Source of the DNA: Actinoplanes xinjiangensis | GTDB taxonomy: Bacteria > Actinomycetota > Actinomycetes > Mycobacteriales > Micromonosporaceae | Assembly: GCF_003148685.1 (NCBI RefSeq) | Contig: NZ_QGGR01000004.1 | Coordinates: 522,182 to 586,181 of the forward strand | Direction: 5' to 3' | DNA length: 64,000 bases | Shown here: positions 45,658-54,865 of the stretch, piece after piece | Position numbering within the stretch: position 1 is the stretch's first letter | How the letters are laid out: each line of letters starts with the position of its first letter | The notes under the pieces: model-generated | What the model was told of the DNA's origin: nothing | The model's database searches: none | What the model saw: the letters and a program-made list of their open reading frames with translations, nothing else | Position numbers and translations under genes: made by a program

Positions 45658-46950
45658 TTGCGTAGAGCCGTGATCATCTTCACGGCCGTTCTCGGTTTCC
45701 TGTTCACTTCCCTGGGTTTGGGCGCCACGAGCGCCTTAGCCGAGGGTGAGGCGTTGCAGGGCACGTTGATCAATGCGGGCCAGCCAGTGGCGAACGTGGT
45801 GATCAAGGTGTCGGACGAGGGCGGCACATCGGCCGGTGAGGCGAAGTCCGGTCCGGACGGCAAGTGGGTGGTTCCGCTGAAGGCCGCGGGCACCTACAAG
45901 GTCGATCTGGACACCGCGACGCTGCCGCAGGGCGTGGTAGTCACCACGGGTCGATCGAGTCTGACGTTGACGGTGTTCGAGGGCGCGGCACGGGCCGTGC
46001 TGTTCCCGCTCGGCGCGGACGCGGCCGGCGGATCGGGCGCACCGGCACCGGAGGACGACGGGAACTCTCAGCTCGCCCGGGTGCTGGATCTCATCTACAC
46101 CGGCATCCATTTCGGTCTGATCATCGCGCTGGCGGCCCTGGGCCTCTCGCTGATCTTCGGCACCATGGGCCTGACGAACTTCGCGCACGGCGAGCTCATC
46201 ACCTTCGGGGCGGTGGGCTGTTTCCTGCTCAACGTCACCGCTGAGCTGCCGCTGGAGATCGCGGCGGTCGCCGCCGTGGTACTCGGTGGCGCCTTCGGCT
46301 ACTTCCAGGACCGCCTGTTCTGGGGCTGGCTGCGCAACCGCCGGACCGGCCTGATCGGCATGATGATCATCTCGATCGGTGTGGCCCTGATCCTGCGGTA
46401 CGTCTACCTCTACTTCTTCGGTGGCGACACCAGGCAGTACGCCCAGTATGTGGCCCAGCCCGGCATGGACCTGGGACTGCTCTCGATCGCCCCGAAGAAC
46501 CTGATCATGGACGGCATCGCGATCGTCGTCCTGATCGCCGTCTCGCTCGCGCTGGTGATGACCCGGCTCGGCAAGGCGACCCGGGCGGTGTCGACCAACC
46601 CCGCCCTGGCCGCGGCCTCCGGCATCAGCGTCGACTCGATCATCCGCCTGGTCTGGACCATCGGTGGTGCTCTCGCCGCGCTCAGCGGCGTGATGCTCGG
46701 CCTCTTCCAGGGCGTCAACTACCAGATGGGCTTCCAGATCCTGCTGCTGGTGTTCGCCGCCGTCACCCTCGGTGGCCTCGGCACCGCGTTCGGAGCCCTG
46801 CTGGGCAGCCTCGTGGTCGGTCTGGCCACCCAGCTGTCGACGCTGTGGATCCCGACCGAGCTCAAGAACGTCGGCGCCCTCGCGGTGCTGATCGTGATCA
46901 TCCTGGTCCGGCCCCAGGGCATCCTGGGCCGCCGCGAGCGGATCGGCTGA
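45658..46950 (+). CDS. livH: Branched-chain amino-acid ABC permease with extracytoplasmic domain
   Basis: A LivH-type permease (430 residues) with an unusual front part. Residues 1-28 look like a signal peptide (VIIFTAVLGFLFTSLGLGA, then TSALAEG). Residues 30-125 form a secreted domain like the carboxypeptidase regulatory or prealbumin fold (GTLINAGQPVANVVIKVSDE, GPDGKWVVPLKAAGTYKVDL). The normal permease begins near residue 139 (LIYTGIHFGLIIALAALGLS). The TTG start is supported by AGGAG 5 bases upstream. It heads the livHMGF operon. Confidence 0.92.
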   Translation: MRRAVIIFTAVLGFLFTSLGLGATSALAEGEALQGTLINAGQPVANVVIKVSDEGGTSAGEAKSGPDGKWVVPLKAAGTYKVDLDTATLPQGVVVTTGRSSLTLTVFEGAARAVLFPLGADAAGGSGAPAPEDDGNSQLARVLDLIYTGIHFGLIIALAALGLSLIFGTMGLTNFAHGELITFGAVGCFLLNVTAELPLEIAAVAAVVLGGAFGYFQDRLFWGWLRNRRTGLIGMMIISIGVALILRYVYLYFFGGDTRQYAQYVAQPGMDLGLLSIAPKNLIMDGIAIVVLIAVSLALVMTRLGKATRAVSTNPALAAASGISVDSIIRLVWTIGGALAALSGVMLGLFQGVNYQMGFQILLLVFAAVTLGGLGTAFGALLGSLVVGLATQLSTLWIPTELKNVGALAVLIVIILVRPQGILGRRERIG

Positions 46951-46960
46951 GGGGGATCAA

Positions 46961-47953
46961 ATGGGCTGGGACATCATCATCGGCGTCTCTCTGGAGTCGC
47001 TGATCAACGCCACGATGATCGCCTACGCATTGGCGGCCATCGGTCTCAACGTGCACTTCGGTTACACAGGTCTGCTGAACTTCGGTCAGTCGGCCTTCCT
47101 CGGCGTCGCCGCCTACGGCCTGGCGATGACCGTCGCCACGTTCGGCCTGCCCTTCTGGGTGGGTATCGGCGTCGGCCTGCTCGGCGCGGTCATCCTGGCG
47201 CTGCTGCTCGGTATCCCGACACTGCGTCTGCGCGCCGACTACCTCGCGATCGTGACGATCGCGGCGGCCGAGATCGTGCGACTGTTCTTCCGGTCGGTCT
47301 CGCTCAGCGAGTGGACCGGCGGCTCCGACGGCCTCCAGGCCTTCTCGGACGACTTCTACGCGATGAACCCGTACGGCTCGGCGCTCGAGATCGGCACGGT
47401 GATCAGTTTCGACGCCCGCGAGCTGTGGGTGATGACGGTCGGCTGGGTGCTCGTCGCGATCTCGGTGCTCATCGTGTTCCTGGCGATGCGCAGCCCCTGG
47501 GGCCGGGTCATCAAGGCCATCCGTGAGGACGAGGACGCCGTCCGCAGCCTCGGCAAGAACGTCGTCTCCTACAAGATGCAGTCGCTCATCCTCGGCGGTG
47601 TCCTCGGCTCGCTCGGCGGTTACATCATCGCGCTGAGCAAGGCCGCGGTGCAGCCGGACACGTTCGGCACCGAGTTCACGTTCTACATGTACACGATCGT
47701 GATCCTCGGCGGTGCGGCCCGCGTCTTCGGCCCGGTCGTCGGGTCGATGATCTTCTGGTTCCTGCTGGCGTTCATCAACGCCGTCCTGCCGGCCGCCATC
47801 ACCGCGGGTTACATCCCGACCTGGCTGATGACCACCACGCAGGCCGGTGCCGTCGGCTACATCTTCGTGGGCCTCGGACTGGTCCTCTTGCTGATCTTCC
47901 GCCCGCAGGGCATCTTCGGCGACAAGAAGGAGGTCATGCTCGATGGCCGCTGA
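46961..47953 (+). CDS. livM: Branched-chain amino-acid ABC permease
   Basis: A 330-residue LivM-type permease that pairs with LivH to form the membrane channel. About nine hydrophobic helices are seen. Family motifs include LNVHFGYTGLLNFGQSAFLG near residue 30 and GRVIKAIREDEDAVRSLGKN near residue 185, the coupling loop that meets the ATPases. ATG follows livH by 10 bases with GAGGGG upstream. It overlaps livG by 11 bases. Confidence 0.94.
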   Translation: MGWDIIIGVSLESLINATMIAYALAAIGLNVHFGYTGLLNFGQSAFLGVAAYGLAMTVATFGLPFWVGIGVGLLGAVILALLLGIPTLRLRADYLAIVTIAAAEIVRLFFRSVSLSEWTGGSDGLQAFSDDFYAMNPYGSALEIGTVISFDARELWVMTVGWVLVAISVLIVFLAMRSPWGRVIKAIREDEDAVRSLGKNVVSYKMQSLILGGVLGSLGGYIIALSKAAVQPDTFGTEFTFYMYTIVILGGAARVFGPVVGSMIFWFLLAFINAVLPAAITAGYIPTWLMTTTQAGAVGYIFVGLGLVLLLIFRPQGIFGDKKEVMLDGR

Positions 47954-48854
47954 CGCCAACGTCCCGCCCGGTGTGGCGCGGGCGCGTGCCGCGCTCAAGG
48001 ACGTCCCGCACCAGCCCGGCGCCAAGAAGCCCGACGCGATCCTGGTCGCCGACAAGGTGGTGCGGCGCTTCGGCGGCCTCACCGCGGTGAACGTCGGCCA
48101 CATCGAGATCCAGCGTGGCGCGATCACCGCCCTGATCGGCCCGAACGGGGCCGGCAAGACGACGTTCTTCAACCTGCTGACCGGTTTCGACAAGCCGAAC
48201 GAGGGCGACTGGACCTTCAACGGCAGTCCGCTCGGTGGCGTCGCCCCCCACAAGGTGGCCCGCAAAGGCATGGTCCGTACCTTCCAGCTCACCAAGGCGC
48301 TGTCCCGCCTGTCGGTCATCGACAACATGCGGCTCGGTGCCACCGGTCAGAAGGGCGAGTCCTTCTGGCAGGGGCTCGTCCCGGCGCTGTGGAAGGCCCA
48401 GGAGCAGGAGATCACGGCACGGGCCGACGAGTTGCTCGCCCGGTTCAAGCTCGACGCCAAGCGCGAGGACTTCGCCGGCAGCCTCTCCGGCGGTCAGCGC
48501 AAGCTCCTCGAGATGGCGCGGGCCCTGATGGTCCAGCCCGACATGGTGATGCTCGACGAGCCGATGGCCGGCGTGAACCCGGCGCTGACGCAGTCGCTGC
48601 TCGGCCACGTGAAGAGCCTGCGGGAGGACGGCATGACCGTTCTCTTCGTCGAGCACGACATGGACATGGTCCGTGACATCAGCGACTGGGTGATCGTGAT
48701 GGGCCAGGGCGAGGTGATCGCCGAGGGCACCCCCGACACGGTGATGGCCGACCCGCGGGTCATCGACGCCTACCTGGGCGCCCACCACGACGGCACCGCG
48801 CACGACCCGGACGAGGTTGCCGCCGAGGTCGAGGGAGGTAAGTCTCATGAGTAG
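47943..48854 (+). CDS. livG: Branched-chain amino-acid ABC transporter ATPase
   Basis: The LivG ATPase, 303 residues. Walker A is GPNGAGKTTFFNLLTGF, the signature is LSGGQRKLLEMARALM, Walker B is MVMLDEPMAGVNP, and the switch His is in FVEHDMDMV. An N-terminal extension of about 35 residues (ADANVPPGVARARAALKDVP) precedes the usual start. It overlaps livM by 11 bases and livF by 8 bases, so the operon is compact. Confidence 0.95.
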   Translation: MAADANVPPGVARARAALKDVPHQPGAKKPDAILVADKVVRRFGGLTAVNVGHIEIQRGAITALIGPNGAGKTTFFNLLTGFDKPNEGDWTFNGSPLGGVAPHKVARKGMVRTFQLTKALSRLSVIDNMRLGATGQKGESFWQGLVPALWKAQEQEITARADELLARFKLDAKREDFAGSLSGGQRKLLEMARALMVQPDMVMLDEPMAGVNPALTQSLLGHVKSLREDGMTVLFVEHDMDMVRDISDWVIVMGQGEVIAEGTPDTVMADPRVIDAYLGAHHDGTAHDPDEVAAEVEGGKSHE

Positions 48855-49626
48855 CAGCTCCAGCAACGAGATCCAGGACCGTTCCGCCCACGTGGCCGGA
48901 GCCGAGGGTGCACTGGTCCGCGCCGACGATCTGATCGCCGGTTACCTTCCGGGCGTCAACATCCTCAACAACTGCGATCTGTACGCCAAGGAAGGCGAGC
49001 TGGTCGGCATCATCGGCCCCAACGGCGCCGGTAAGTCGACCCTGCTCAAGTCCCTCTTCGGTCTGGTGACGATCCGGTCCGGCGCGGTCACGCTCCGGGG
49101 CGAGAACATCACCAACCTCAAGGCCAACAAGCTCGTGGCCAAGGGGATCGGGTTCGTCCCGCAGACCAACAACGTGTTCGGCACCCTCACCATCGAGGAA
49201 AACCTCGAGATGGGTACGTTCCTGCGGCCGAAGCGCTTCAAGGAGCGCTTCGACTTCGTGGTCGACCTGTTCCCCACCCTCGGCACCCGGCGCAAGCAGC
49301 GGGCCGGGGCGCTGTCCGGCGGTGAGCGCCAGATGGTCGCGATGGGGCGGGCCCTGATGATGGAGCCCAGTGTCCTCCTCCTCGACGAGCCGTCGGCGGG
49401 TCTCTCGCCGGCCATGCAGGACGAGGTGTTCTTCCGGACCAAGCAGATCAACGACACCGGCGTCACCGTGATCATGGTGGAGCAGAACGCGCGTCGGTGC
49501 CTGCAGATCTGTGACCGGGGCTACGTGCTGGACCAGGGGCGTAACGCGTACACCGCGTCCGGCCGGGACCTGATGCACGACCCGAAGGTGATCGAGCTCT
49601 ACCTCGGGACGCTGGCCAAGGCCTGA
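48847..49626 (+). CDS. livF: Branched-chain amino-acid ABC transporter ATPase
   Basis: The second ATPase, 259 residues. Walker A is GPNGAGKSTLLKSLFGL, signature LSGGERQMVAMGRALM, Walker B VLLLDEPSAGLSP, switch His replaced by Gln-Asn (VEQNARR), as usual for LivF. The ATG at 48847 is chosen since GGAGG lies 9 bases upstream; an earlier in-frame start would run deep into livG. A hairpin follows. Confidence 0.95.
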   Translation: MSSSSSNEIQDRSAHVAGAEGALVRADDLIAGYLPGVNILNNCDLYAKEGELVGIIGPNGAGKSTLLKSLFGLVTIRSGAVTLRGENITNLKANKLVAKGIGFVPQTNNVFGTLTIEENLEMGTFLRPKRFKERFDFVVDLFPTLGTRRKQRAGALSGGERQMVAMGRALMMEPSVLLLDEPSAGLSPAMQDEVFFRTKQINDTGVTVIMVEQNARRCLQICDRGYVLDQGRNAYTASGRDLMHDPKVIELYLGTLAKA

Positions 49627-49644
49627 TCTCCCGTACCGATGTGA

Positions 49645-49690
49645 AAGGCCCCGGCGGTCGCCTGTCTTCCAGGATGACGGCCGGGGCCTT
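49645..49690 (+). terminator. Hairpin after livF
   Basis: AAGGCCCCGGC (49645-49655) and GCCGGGGCCTT (49680-49690) are exact complements around 24 bases. There is only a weak T-run. Confidence 0.6.
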
Positions 49691-49877
49691 GGCATAGCGC
49701 TCGGCTGGGGCATCCCGGCCGAGCGTTCTTGCGTCCACGCCCGTCGCCGTCCGGGGATCGTGCGGCTGACCCGCACCAGCCGGCACGCCTCACTCGTACC
49801 CACACCGCATGTCTCCCCGGCCCTCAGGCGGCCTTTCCGTCGGGCCGGGCGATGCCGCCGAGGCAGGGCGCAAAAGG

Positions 49878-49909
49878 GCGAGGGCCCGGCCAGATGGCCG
49901 GGCCCTCGC
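49878..49909 (-). terminator. Rho-independent terminator of livK
   Basis: GCGAGGGCCCGGCC and GGCCGGGCCCTCGC form a perfect 14-bp stem with a 4-base loop. On the minus strand it is followed by CCTTTTGCG, just after the livK stop. Confidence 0.85.
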
Positions 49910-49927
49910 TGTCACCAGTGGCTGAGA

Positions 49928-51190
49928 TCAGATCTTGCCGGTCTGGTACGAGACGTTCTTGTAGGTGTTGTCGGCGCCGTACTGGTAGATGCCGATGGTG
50001 GCCTCGGCCGGGTCACCGGCGTCGTTCCACTCGACCGGACCGCTCACGCCGTCGTAGTCGATGTCCTTGCCGGCAGCGATGGCGTCCTTGCAGGCCTGGA
50101 AGCTGGTGCACTTCTCGCCGCCCTTGCTCACCGCGGAGAGCTGCTTGGAGTAGTCGCCCGGAGCGTCGCTCTTGGCGGCCTCAGCGGCCAGCGCGGCCAG
50201 CATGGTGGCGTCGTACGACTCGGCCGAGTAGGAGTAGTCCTTCAGGGCCGGGTCGACCTCGAGCAGCTTCTTCTGGAAGTCCTCGGAGGTCTTGGCGCCC
50301 GGCAGGGTGCCCTTGGCGCCCTCGAAGGTCCCGTTCGGGAACTCCTTGCCGTAGTTCGACAGGTTGCCGTCGACGAAGTACCACTTCTTGGTCTTCGCGG
50401 TCAGGCCGACCTCGACCAGCTTGGGAACGATCTTCTTGGTCTCGTCGAAGCCGATCAGGACGATCGCCTGCGGGTTGGCCTGCTTGATCTTGCCGATCTC
50501 AGCCGAGAAGTCGGCCGCCTTCGGGTCGTAGATCTCCTCGGCGACGATCTGGCCGCCGCCGCTCTCGACCGCGCTGCGGACGCTCTTGGCCAGACCCGTG
50601 CCGTACGCGTCCTGGAGGACCAGGAGGCCCACGGTCGCGTTGCCGTCGGCGACCACCAGGTCACCGAGGACGCGGCCCTGCAGCGTGTCCGGCGGGGCGG
50701 TCCGGAAGTAGAGGCCCTTGTCGTTGTACGTGGTGAACTTGTCGGACGTGTTCGCCGGCGAGATCTGCACCACGCCCGCGCCGGTGATCTTGTCGATCAC
50801 GGAGAGGGACACCGAGGAGGACGCGGCGCCGATGATGACGTCCGCCTTCTCGGCGAGCAGCTTGTTCACGGACTGGCTGGCGATGTCGGTGGAGGTGTCG
50901 CCGGAGTCGGTGTCGCTGACCACGACGTCCTTGCCCAGGACGCCGCCGGCGGCGTTGATCTCCTTGACGGCGAGGTCCACACCGGCGAACTCCGGCGGGC
51001 CGAGGAACGCGAGCGAACCGGTCTGCGGCAGCAGGGTGCCGACCTTGAACACGCCGTCACCACCCGCGGCCGCGGGGGCCGAGGACGAGCCGGTCTCAGG
51101 CTTGTCACCGTCGTTGGAGCACGCGCCCAGAGCAAGGCAAGCGGCACCCAGCACGGCGACACCGCGCCATGCGAAGTTGCGGCGGATCAT
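49928..51190 (-). CDS. livK: Branched-chain amino-acid-binding lipoprotein
   Basis: The extracytoplasmic solute receptor of the Liv system, 420 residues. MIRRNFAWRGVAVLGAACLA followed by LGACSN is a lipoprotein signal with lipidated Cys24. A Gly/Ala/Ser linker follows, then the two-lobed binding fold (VGTLLPQTGSLAFLGPPEFA, GAASSSVSLSVIDKITGAGV). The ATG at 51190 follows AAAGGAGA. It is convergent with livHMGF instead of leading that operon, so it has its own promoter. Ligand is assumed branched-chain amino acid; a related amide is possible. Confidence 0.92.
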   Translation of the reverse strand: MIRRNFAWRGVAVLGAACLALGACSNDGDKPETGSSSAPAAAGGDGVFKVGTLLPQTGSLAFLGPPEFAGVDLAVKEINAAGGVLGKDVVVSDTDSGDTSTDIASQSVNKLLAEKADVIIGAASSSVSLSVIDKITGAGVVQISPANTSDKFTTYNDKGLYFRTAPPDTLQGRVLGDLVVADGNATVGLLVLQDAYGTGLAKSVRSAVESGGGQIVAEEIYDPKAADFSAEIGKIKQANPQAIVLIGFDETKKIVPKLVEVGLTAKTKKWYFVDGNLSNYGKEFPNGTFEGAKGTLPGAKTSEDFQKKLLEVDPALKDYSYSAESYDATMLAALAAEAAKSDAPGDYSKQLSAVSKGGEKCTSFQACKDAIAAGKDIDYDGVSGPVEWNDAGDPAEATIGIYQYGADNTYKNVSYQTGKI

Positions 51191-51407
51191 CAAATCTCCT
51201 TTGTCCCAGCGCGGTGGGTGCATGGGTGGCTCCCACTGCCATGACGCTGATGGTGGCAACCTAATGAGCTGCGGACCCCGCGGCTAGCTCAAAGCTCCGG
51301 TTGCAACAGGACAGTTGCCTATCCGTAACTTTCCGCTAGCGGTCTGACGTATGAGCGGGTGAACCTGCGGCCCGGACGGCGTACCGGAGAATGTCGGACC
51401 CGGCGAC

Positions 51408-51413
51408 TAGAGT
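51408..51413 (+). promoter_or_regulatory. -10 element of polA (leaderless)
   Basis: TAGAGT stands 8 bases before the GTG at 51422. That spacing supports this start over an in-frame GTG at 51359 that would add 21 Arg-rich residues. Confidence 0.6.
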
Positions 51414-51421
51414 GCCGGGAT

Positions 51422-54124
51422 GTGAGCGACGAAGCCGAGACCCCCCGCCTGCTGCTGCTCGACGGCCACTCGCTGGCCTACCGGGCCTATTTCGCGCTGC
51501 CGGTGGAGAACTTCAGCACCGCCACCGGCCAGCCCACCAACGCCGTGTTCGGCTTCACGTCGATGCTCATCAACATGCTGCGCGACGAGAAGCCCACCCA
51601 CATCGCGGTCGCGTTCGACGTCTCCCGCCATTCCTTCCGCACGGACAAGTATGCGGAGTACAAGGCCGGCCGGTCGGAGACCCCGCAGCCCTTCCAGGGT
51701 CAGGTCAGCCTGATCAAGGAGGTGCTGGAGGCGCTGCGCATCCCGGTGCTGGAGAAACCCGGCTACGAGGCCGACGACGTCATCGCCACCCTGGCGACCC
51801 GGGCCCGGGCCGCCGGCATGGAGGTGCTGATCTCCACCGGCGACCGGGACGCCTTCCAGCTGGCCGGCGAGCACACCACGATCATCTACCCGGTGCGCGG
51901 CGTCTCCGAGGTCTGGCGGATGACCCCGGACGCGATCGAGGCCAAGTATTTCGTACGGCCCGAGCTGTACCGGGCGAAGGCCGCGCTGGTCGGCGAGGCC
52001 AGTGACAACCTGACCGGTGTGCCGGGTGTGGGCGACAAGACCGCCGCCAAGTGGATCAAGGAGTACGGCGACCTCGACGGCATCATCGCCAACGTCGACA
52101 AGATCAAGGGCAAGGTCGGCGACAGCCTGCGTGCCCATCTTGCCGACGTGATCCGCAACTACGACCTCAACGCCCTGATCTGCGACCTGGAGCTGCCGCT
52201 GGCCCCCCAGGACGTGCGCTGGCAGGGCTGGGACCGGGAGGCCGTGCACCAGGTCTTCGACGCCCTGGAGTTCCGGATCCTGCGGGAGCGGCTCTACTCG
52301 TACCTCGAAGCCGTCGAGCCGGAGGCCGAGGCCGGGTTCGACCTCGCCGGGCAGGTCCTGCGCTCCGGTGGCGTCGCCGCCTGGCTGCGTGAGCACGCCG
52401 GCACCGACGCGGTCGGCGTCGCCGTCACCGGCTCGTTCGGGCGCGGCACCGGCCGTCTCACCGGCATCGGCGTGGCCACCGCCGGCGGGCCGGCCGCCTG
52501 GTTCGACCCGGCCGGCCTCGACGAGGACGACGAGCGTGCCGTGGCGGCGTGGCTGGCCGAGCCGTCCCGCCCCAAGGTGATCCACGACGCGAAACCAGCG
52601 CTGCTCGCCTTCCACGCGCACGGCTGGCAGCTCGCCGGTGTCACCACCGACACCGCCCTCGCCGCCTACCTGGCCAAGCCCGACCAGCGGGCCTACGACC
52701 TGAACGACCTGGCCCTGCGCTACCTCAAACGCGAGCTGAAGGTCGAGGAGCAGGAGCAGGAGACCCAGCTGGCCTTCACGTTCGAGGGCGACGAGGCGCC
52801 GGACGACACGGCCGAGAAGGGCGTGATGCTGCGCGCCCGGGCCACCCTCGACCTGGCCGAGGTCCTCATCGCCGAGCTGTCCCGCGACGGCGGTGAGTCG
52901 GTGCAGCTGCTCGCCGACGTGGAGCAGCCGCTGTCGGTGGTCCTCGCCGAGATGGAGCAGCGCGGGATCGCCGCCGACACCGACTACCTCTCCGAGCTGG
53001 AGTCGCACTTCGCCGCCGAGGTCAAGTCCGCCCAGCTGGCCGCGCACGAGGTGGTCGGCCGGGAGTTCAACCTCGGCTCACCCAAGCAGCTCCAGGAGAT
53101 CCTCTTCGTCGAGCGCAACCTGCCGAAGACGAAGAAGATCAAGTCCGGCTACACGACCGACGCCGACGCGCTGACCAACCTGTTCGAGCAGACCGCCGAT
53201 CCGCTGCTGGCCCACCTGTTGCGCCACCGTGACGTCGCCAAGCTCAAGTCGACCGTCGACGGCCTCCTCAAGTCGGTCTCCGACGACGACCGCATCCACA
53301 CCACGTTCAACCAGACGGTCGCCGCCACCGGCCGGCTCTCGTCGACCGACCCCAACCTCCAGAACATCCCGATCCGCACCGAGGAGGGTCGCCGCATCCG
53401 CCGCGCCTTCGTGGTCGGCCCCGGCTTCGACCGGCTGATGACCGCCGACTACAGCCAGATCGAGATGCGGATCATGGCGCACCTGTCCGGTGACGACGCG
53501 CTGATCGCCGCCTTCAACTCGGGCGCCGACTTCCACGCGGCCACCGCGTCGTCGGTCTTCCACGTCGGCCTCGGCGAGGTCACCCCCGACCAGCGCCGCA
53601 AGATCAAGGCGATGAACTACGGCCTGGCGTACGGGTTGAGCGCCTTCGGTCTCTCCAACCAGCTGAGCATCTCCACCGAGGAGGCGCGCACGCTGATGAC
53701 GGAGTATTTCGAGCGCTTCGGCGGGGTCCGCGACTACCTCCAGGCCGTCGTGCAGCGGGCCGGCAAGGACGGCTACACCGCCACCATCCTCGGCCGGCGG
53801 CGTTACCTGCCCGACCTGAGCAGCGACAACCGTCAGCGCCGCGAGATGGCCGAGCGGATGGCCCTGAACGCGCCGATCCAGGGTTCCGCCGCCGACATCA
53901 TCAAGATCGCCATGCTGCGGGTCGACGAGGCCCTCAAGGACGCCGGCCTGACCTCCCGCATGCTCCTGCAGGTCCACGACGAGCTGGTCTTCGAGGTCGC
54001 CCCCGACGAGCGCGAACCTCTCGAGGAACTGGTCCGCCGCGAGATGGGCGGCGCCTACCCGCTGTCGGTGCCGTTGGAGGTCTCCATCGGCGTGGGCCGC
54101 GACTGGAACGGCGCCGACCACTGA
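51422..54124 (+). CDS. polA: DNA polymerase I
   Basis: Repair and Okazaki-fragment polymerase of 900 residues. The N-terminal 5' nuclease domain is intact (LLLLDGHSLAYRAYFALPV, KPGYEADDVIATLATRARAA, NLTGVPGVGDKTAAKWIKEY). The middle 3'-5' exonuclease domain has lost its catalytic acidic residues, so no proofreading is expected, as in other actinobacterial and Taq enzymes. The polymerase motifs are A (TADYSQIEMRIM, about 673), B (RRKIKAMNYGLAYGLS) and C (LQVHDELVFEV, about 850). Hairpin-repeat cluster C lies just downstream. Confidence 0.97.
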   Translation: MSDEAETPRLLLLDGHSLAYRAYFALPVENFSTATGQPTNAVFGFTSMLINMLRDEKPTHIAVAFDVSRHSFRTDKYAEYKAGRSETPQPFQGQVSLIKEVLEALRIPVLEKPGYEADDVIATLATRARAAGMEVLISTGDRDAFQLAGEHTTIIYPVRGVSEVWRMTPDAIEAKYFVRPELYRAKAALVGEASDNLTGVPGVGDKTAAKWIKEYGDLDGIIANVDKIKGKVGDSLRAHLADVIRNYDLNALICDLELPLAPQDVRWQGWDREAVHQVFDALEFRILRERLYSYLEAVEPEAEAGFDLAGQVLRSGGVAAWLREHAGTDAVGVAVTGSFGRGTGRLTGIGVATAGGPAAWFDPAGLDEDDERAVAAWLAEPSRPKVIHDAKPALLAFHAHGWQLAGVTTDTALAAYLAKPDQRAYDLNDLALRYLKRELKVEEQEQETQLAFTFEGDEAPDDTAEKGVMLRARATLDLAEVLIAELSRDGGESVQLLADVEQPLSVVLAEMEQRGIAADTDYLSELESHFAAEVKSAQLAAHEVVGREFNLGSPKQLQEILFVERNLPKTKKIKSGYTTDADALTNLFEQTADPLLAHLLRHRDVAKLKSTVDGLLKSVSDDDRIHTTFNQTVAATGRLSSTDPNLQNIPIRTEEGRRIRRAFVVGPGFDRLMTADYSQIEMRIMAHLSGDDALIAAFNSGADFHAATASSVFHVGLGEVTPDQRRKIKAMNYGLAYGLSAFGLSNQLSISTEEARTLMTEYFERFGGVRDYLQAVVQRAGKDGYTATILGRRRYLPDLSSDNRQRREMAERMALNAPIQGSAADIIKIAMLRVDEALKDAGLTSRMLLQVHDELVFEVAPDEREPLEELVRREMGGAYPLSVPLEVSIGVGRDWNGADH

Positions 54125-54865
54125 CCGCCCCACCCCGGGCCCCTGCCGTCCCCGGCAGGGGCCGAAGCCACTGCCCCACCCCGTCGGGCCTCTGTCGTCC
54201 TCGGCGGCGTGCGGAACTTCCCACACCGCCACCCCCGGGTGGCTGGTCCTCACCGCTGTCTCAGCTCGGCTGAGGCAGCGGTGACAGCCAGCCGGTTGTT
54301 CTCGGCTGGTCCTGGCCGTTGTCTCTGGGGTGTTGAGGCAGCGGTGACAGCCAGCCGGTTGTTCTCGGCTGGTCCTGGCCGTTGTCTCTGGGGTGTTGAG
54401 GCAGCGGTGACAGCCAGCCGGTTGTTCTCGGCTGGTCCTGGCCGTTGTGTCAGGGGCGTTGAGGCAGCGGTGACAGCCAGCCGGTTGTTCTCGGCTGGTC
54501 CTGGCCGTTGTCTCTGGGGCGTTGAGACAGCGGTGGTGGCCAGCCGGTTGTTCCCGGGGGTCGAAGCGACTGACGGCACTGCGCCGGGTCTCTGTCGTCC
54601 TCAGCGGGGGCCGAAGCCACTGACCTCCGGTCCTGGCCTCTTCGGGCTAGGTTCTCCGGGTCGTGGCCCTTCCATTTCCGGCCCCGTCCGTGGCCCCTTC
54701 CGGCCCCGACCCTCCGGGTCCGGCCGTTCAGGTCCCGGCTCCTGCCTTTCCCGGGTCGCTGGGGAGACGGCTCGGATGCCCGGTCGGGTGACGGTGGGAC
54801 GGCTCGGCGTACCCGTCCGGGTGGCATTCGCGCCGCTGGTTGCGCTCTTCTGCCACCCTGGGCCG
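54125..54865. other. Intergenic stretch holding repeat cluster C
   Basis: Between polA and the ArsR gene no separate gene is credible. Cluster C fills 54240-54546. The rest (54547-54865) is pyrimidine-rich, made of loose GGCCC and CCGGGTC motifs. A single long frame runs from 54209 through the repeats into ArsR, but it has no support as one protein. Confidence 0.65.
54240..54546. repeat. 63-bp hairpin-repeat cluster C (5 units)
   Basis: Units start at 54240, 54303, 54366, 54429 and 54492, all 63 bp apart. Outer arms are CGGCTGG (TGGCTGG in unit 1) and CCAGCCG. All four spacers are GTTGTTCT. Inner arms have drifted: CCGTTGTCTC faces GAGGCAGCGG in units 2 and 3, giving two U-G wobbles; unit 4 has one G/G mismatch. 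Units 2 and 3 are nearly identical. The cluster begins 115 bases after the polA stop. Confidence 0.9.

Larger units (their letters stand above)
49627..49927. other. Intergenic region between convergent livF and livK
   Basis: Apart from two hairpin terminators (49645-49690 and 49878-49909) nothing is recognised. No frame here has a convincing gene. Confidence 0.6.
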
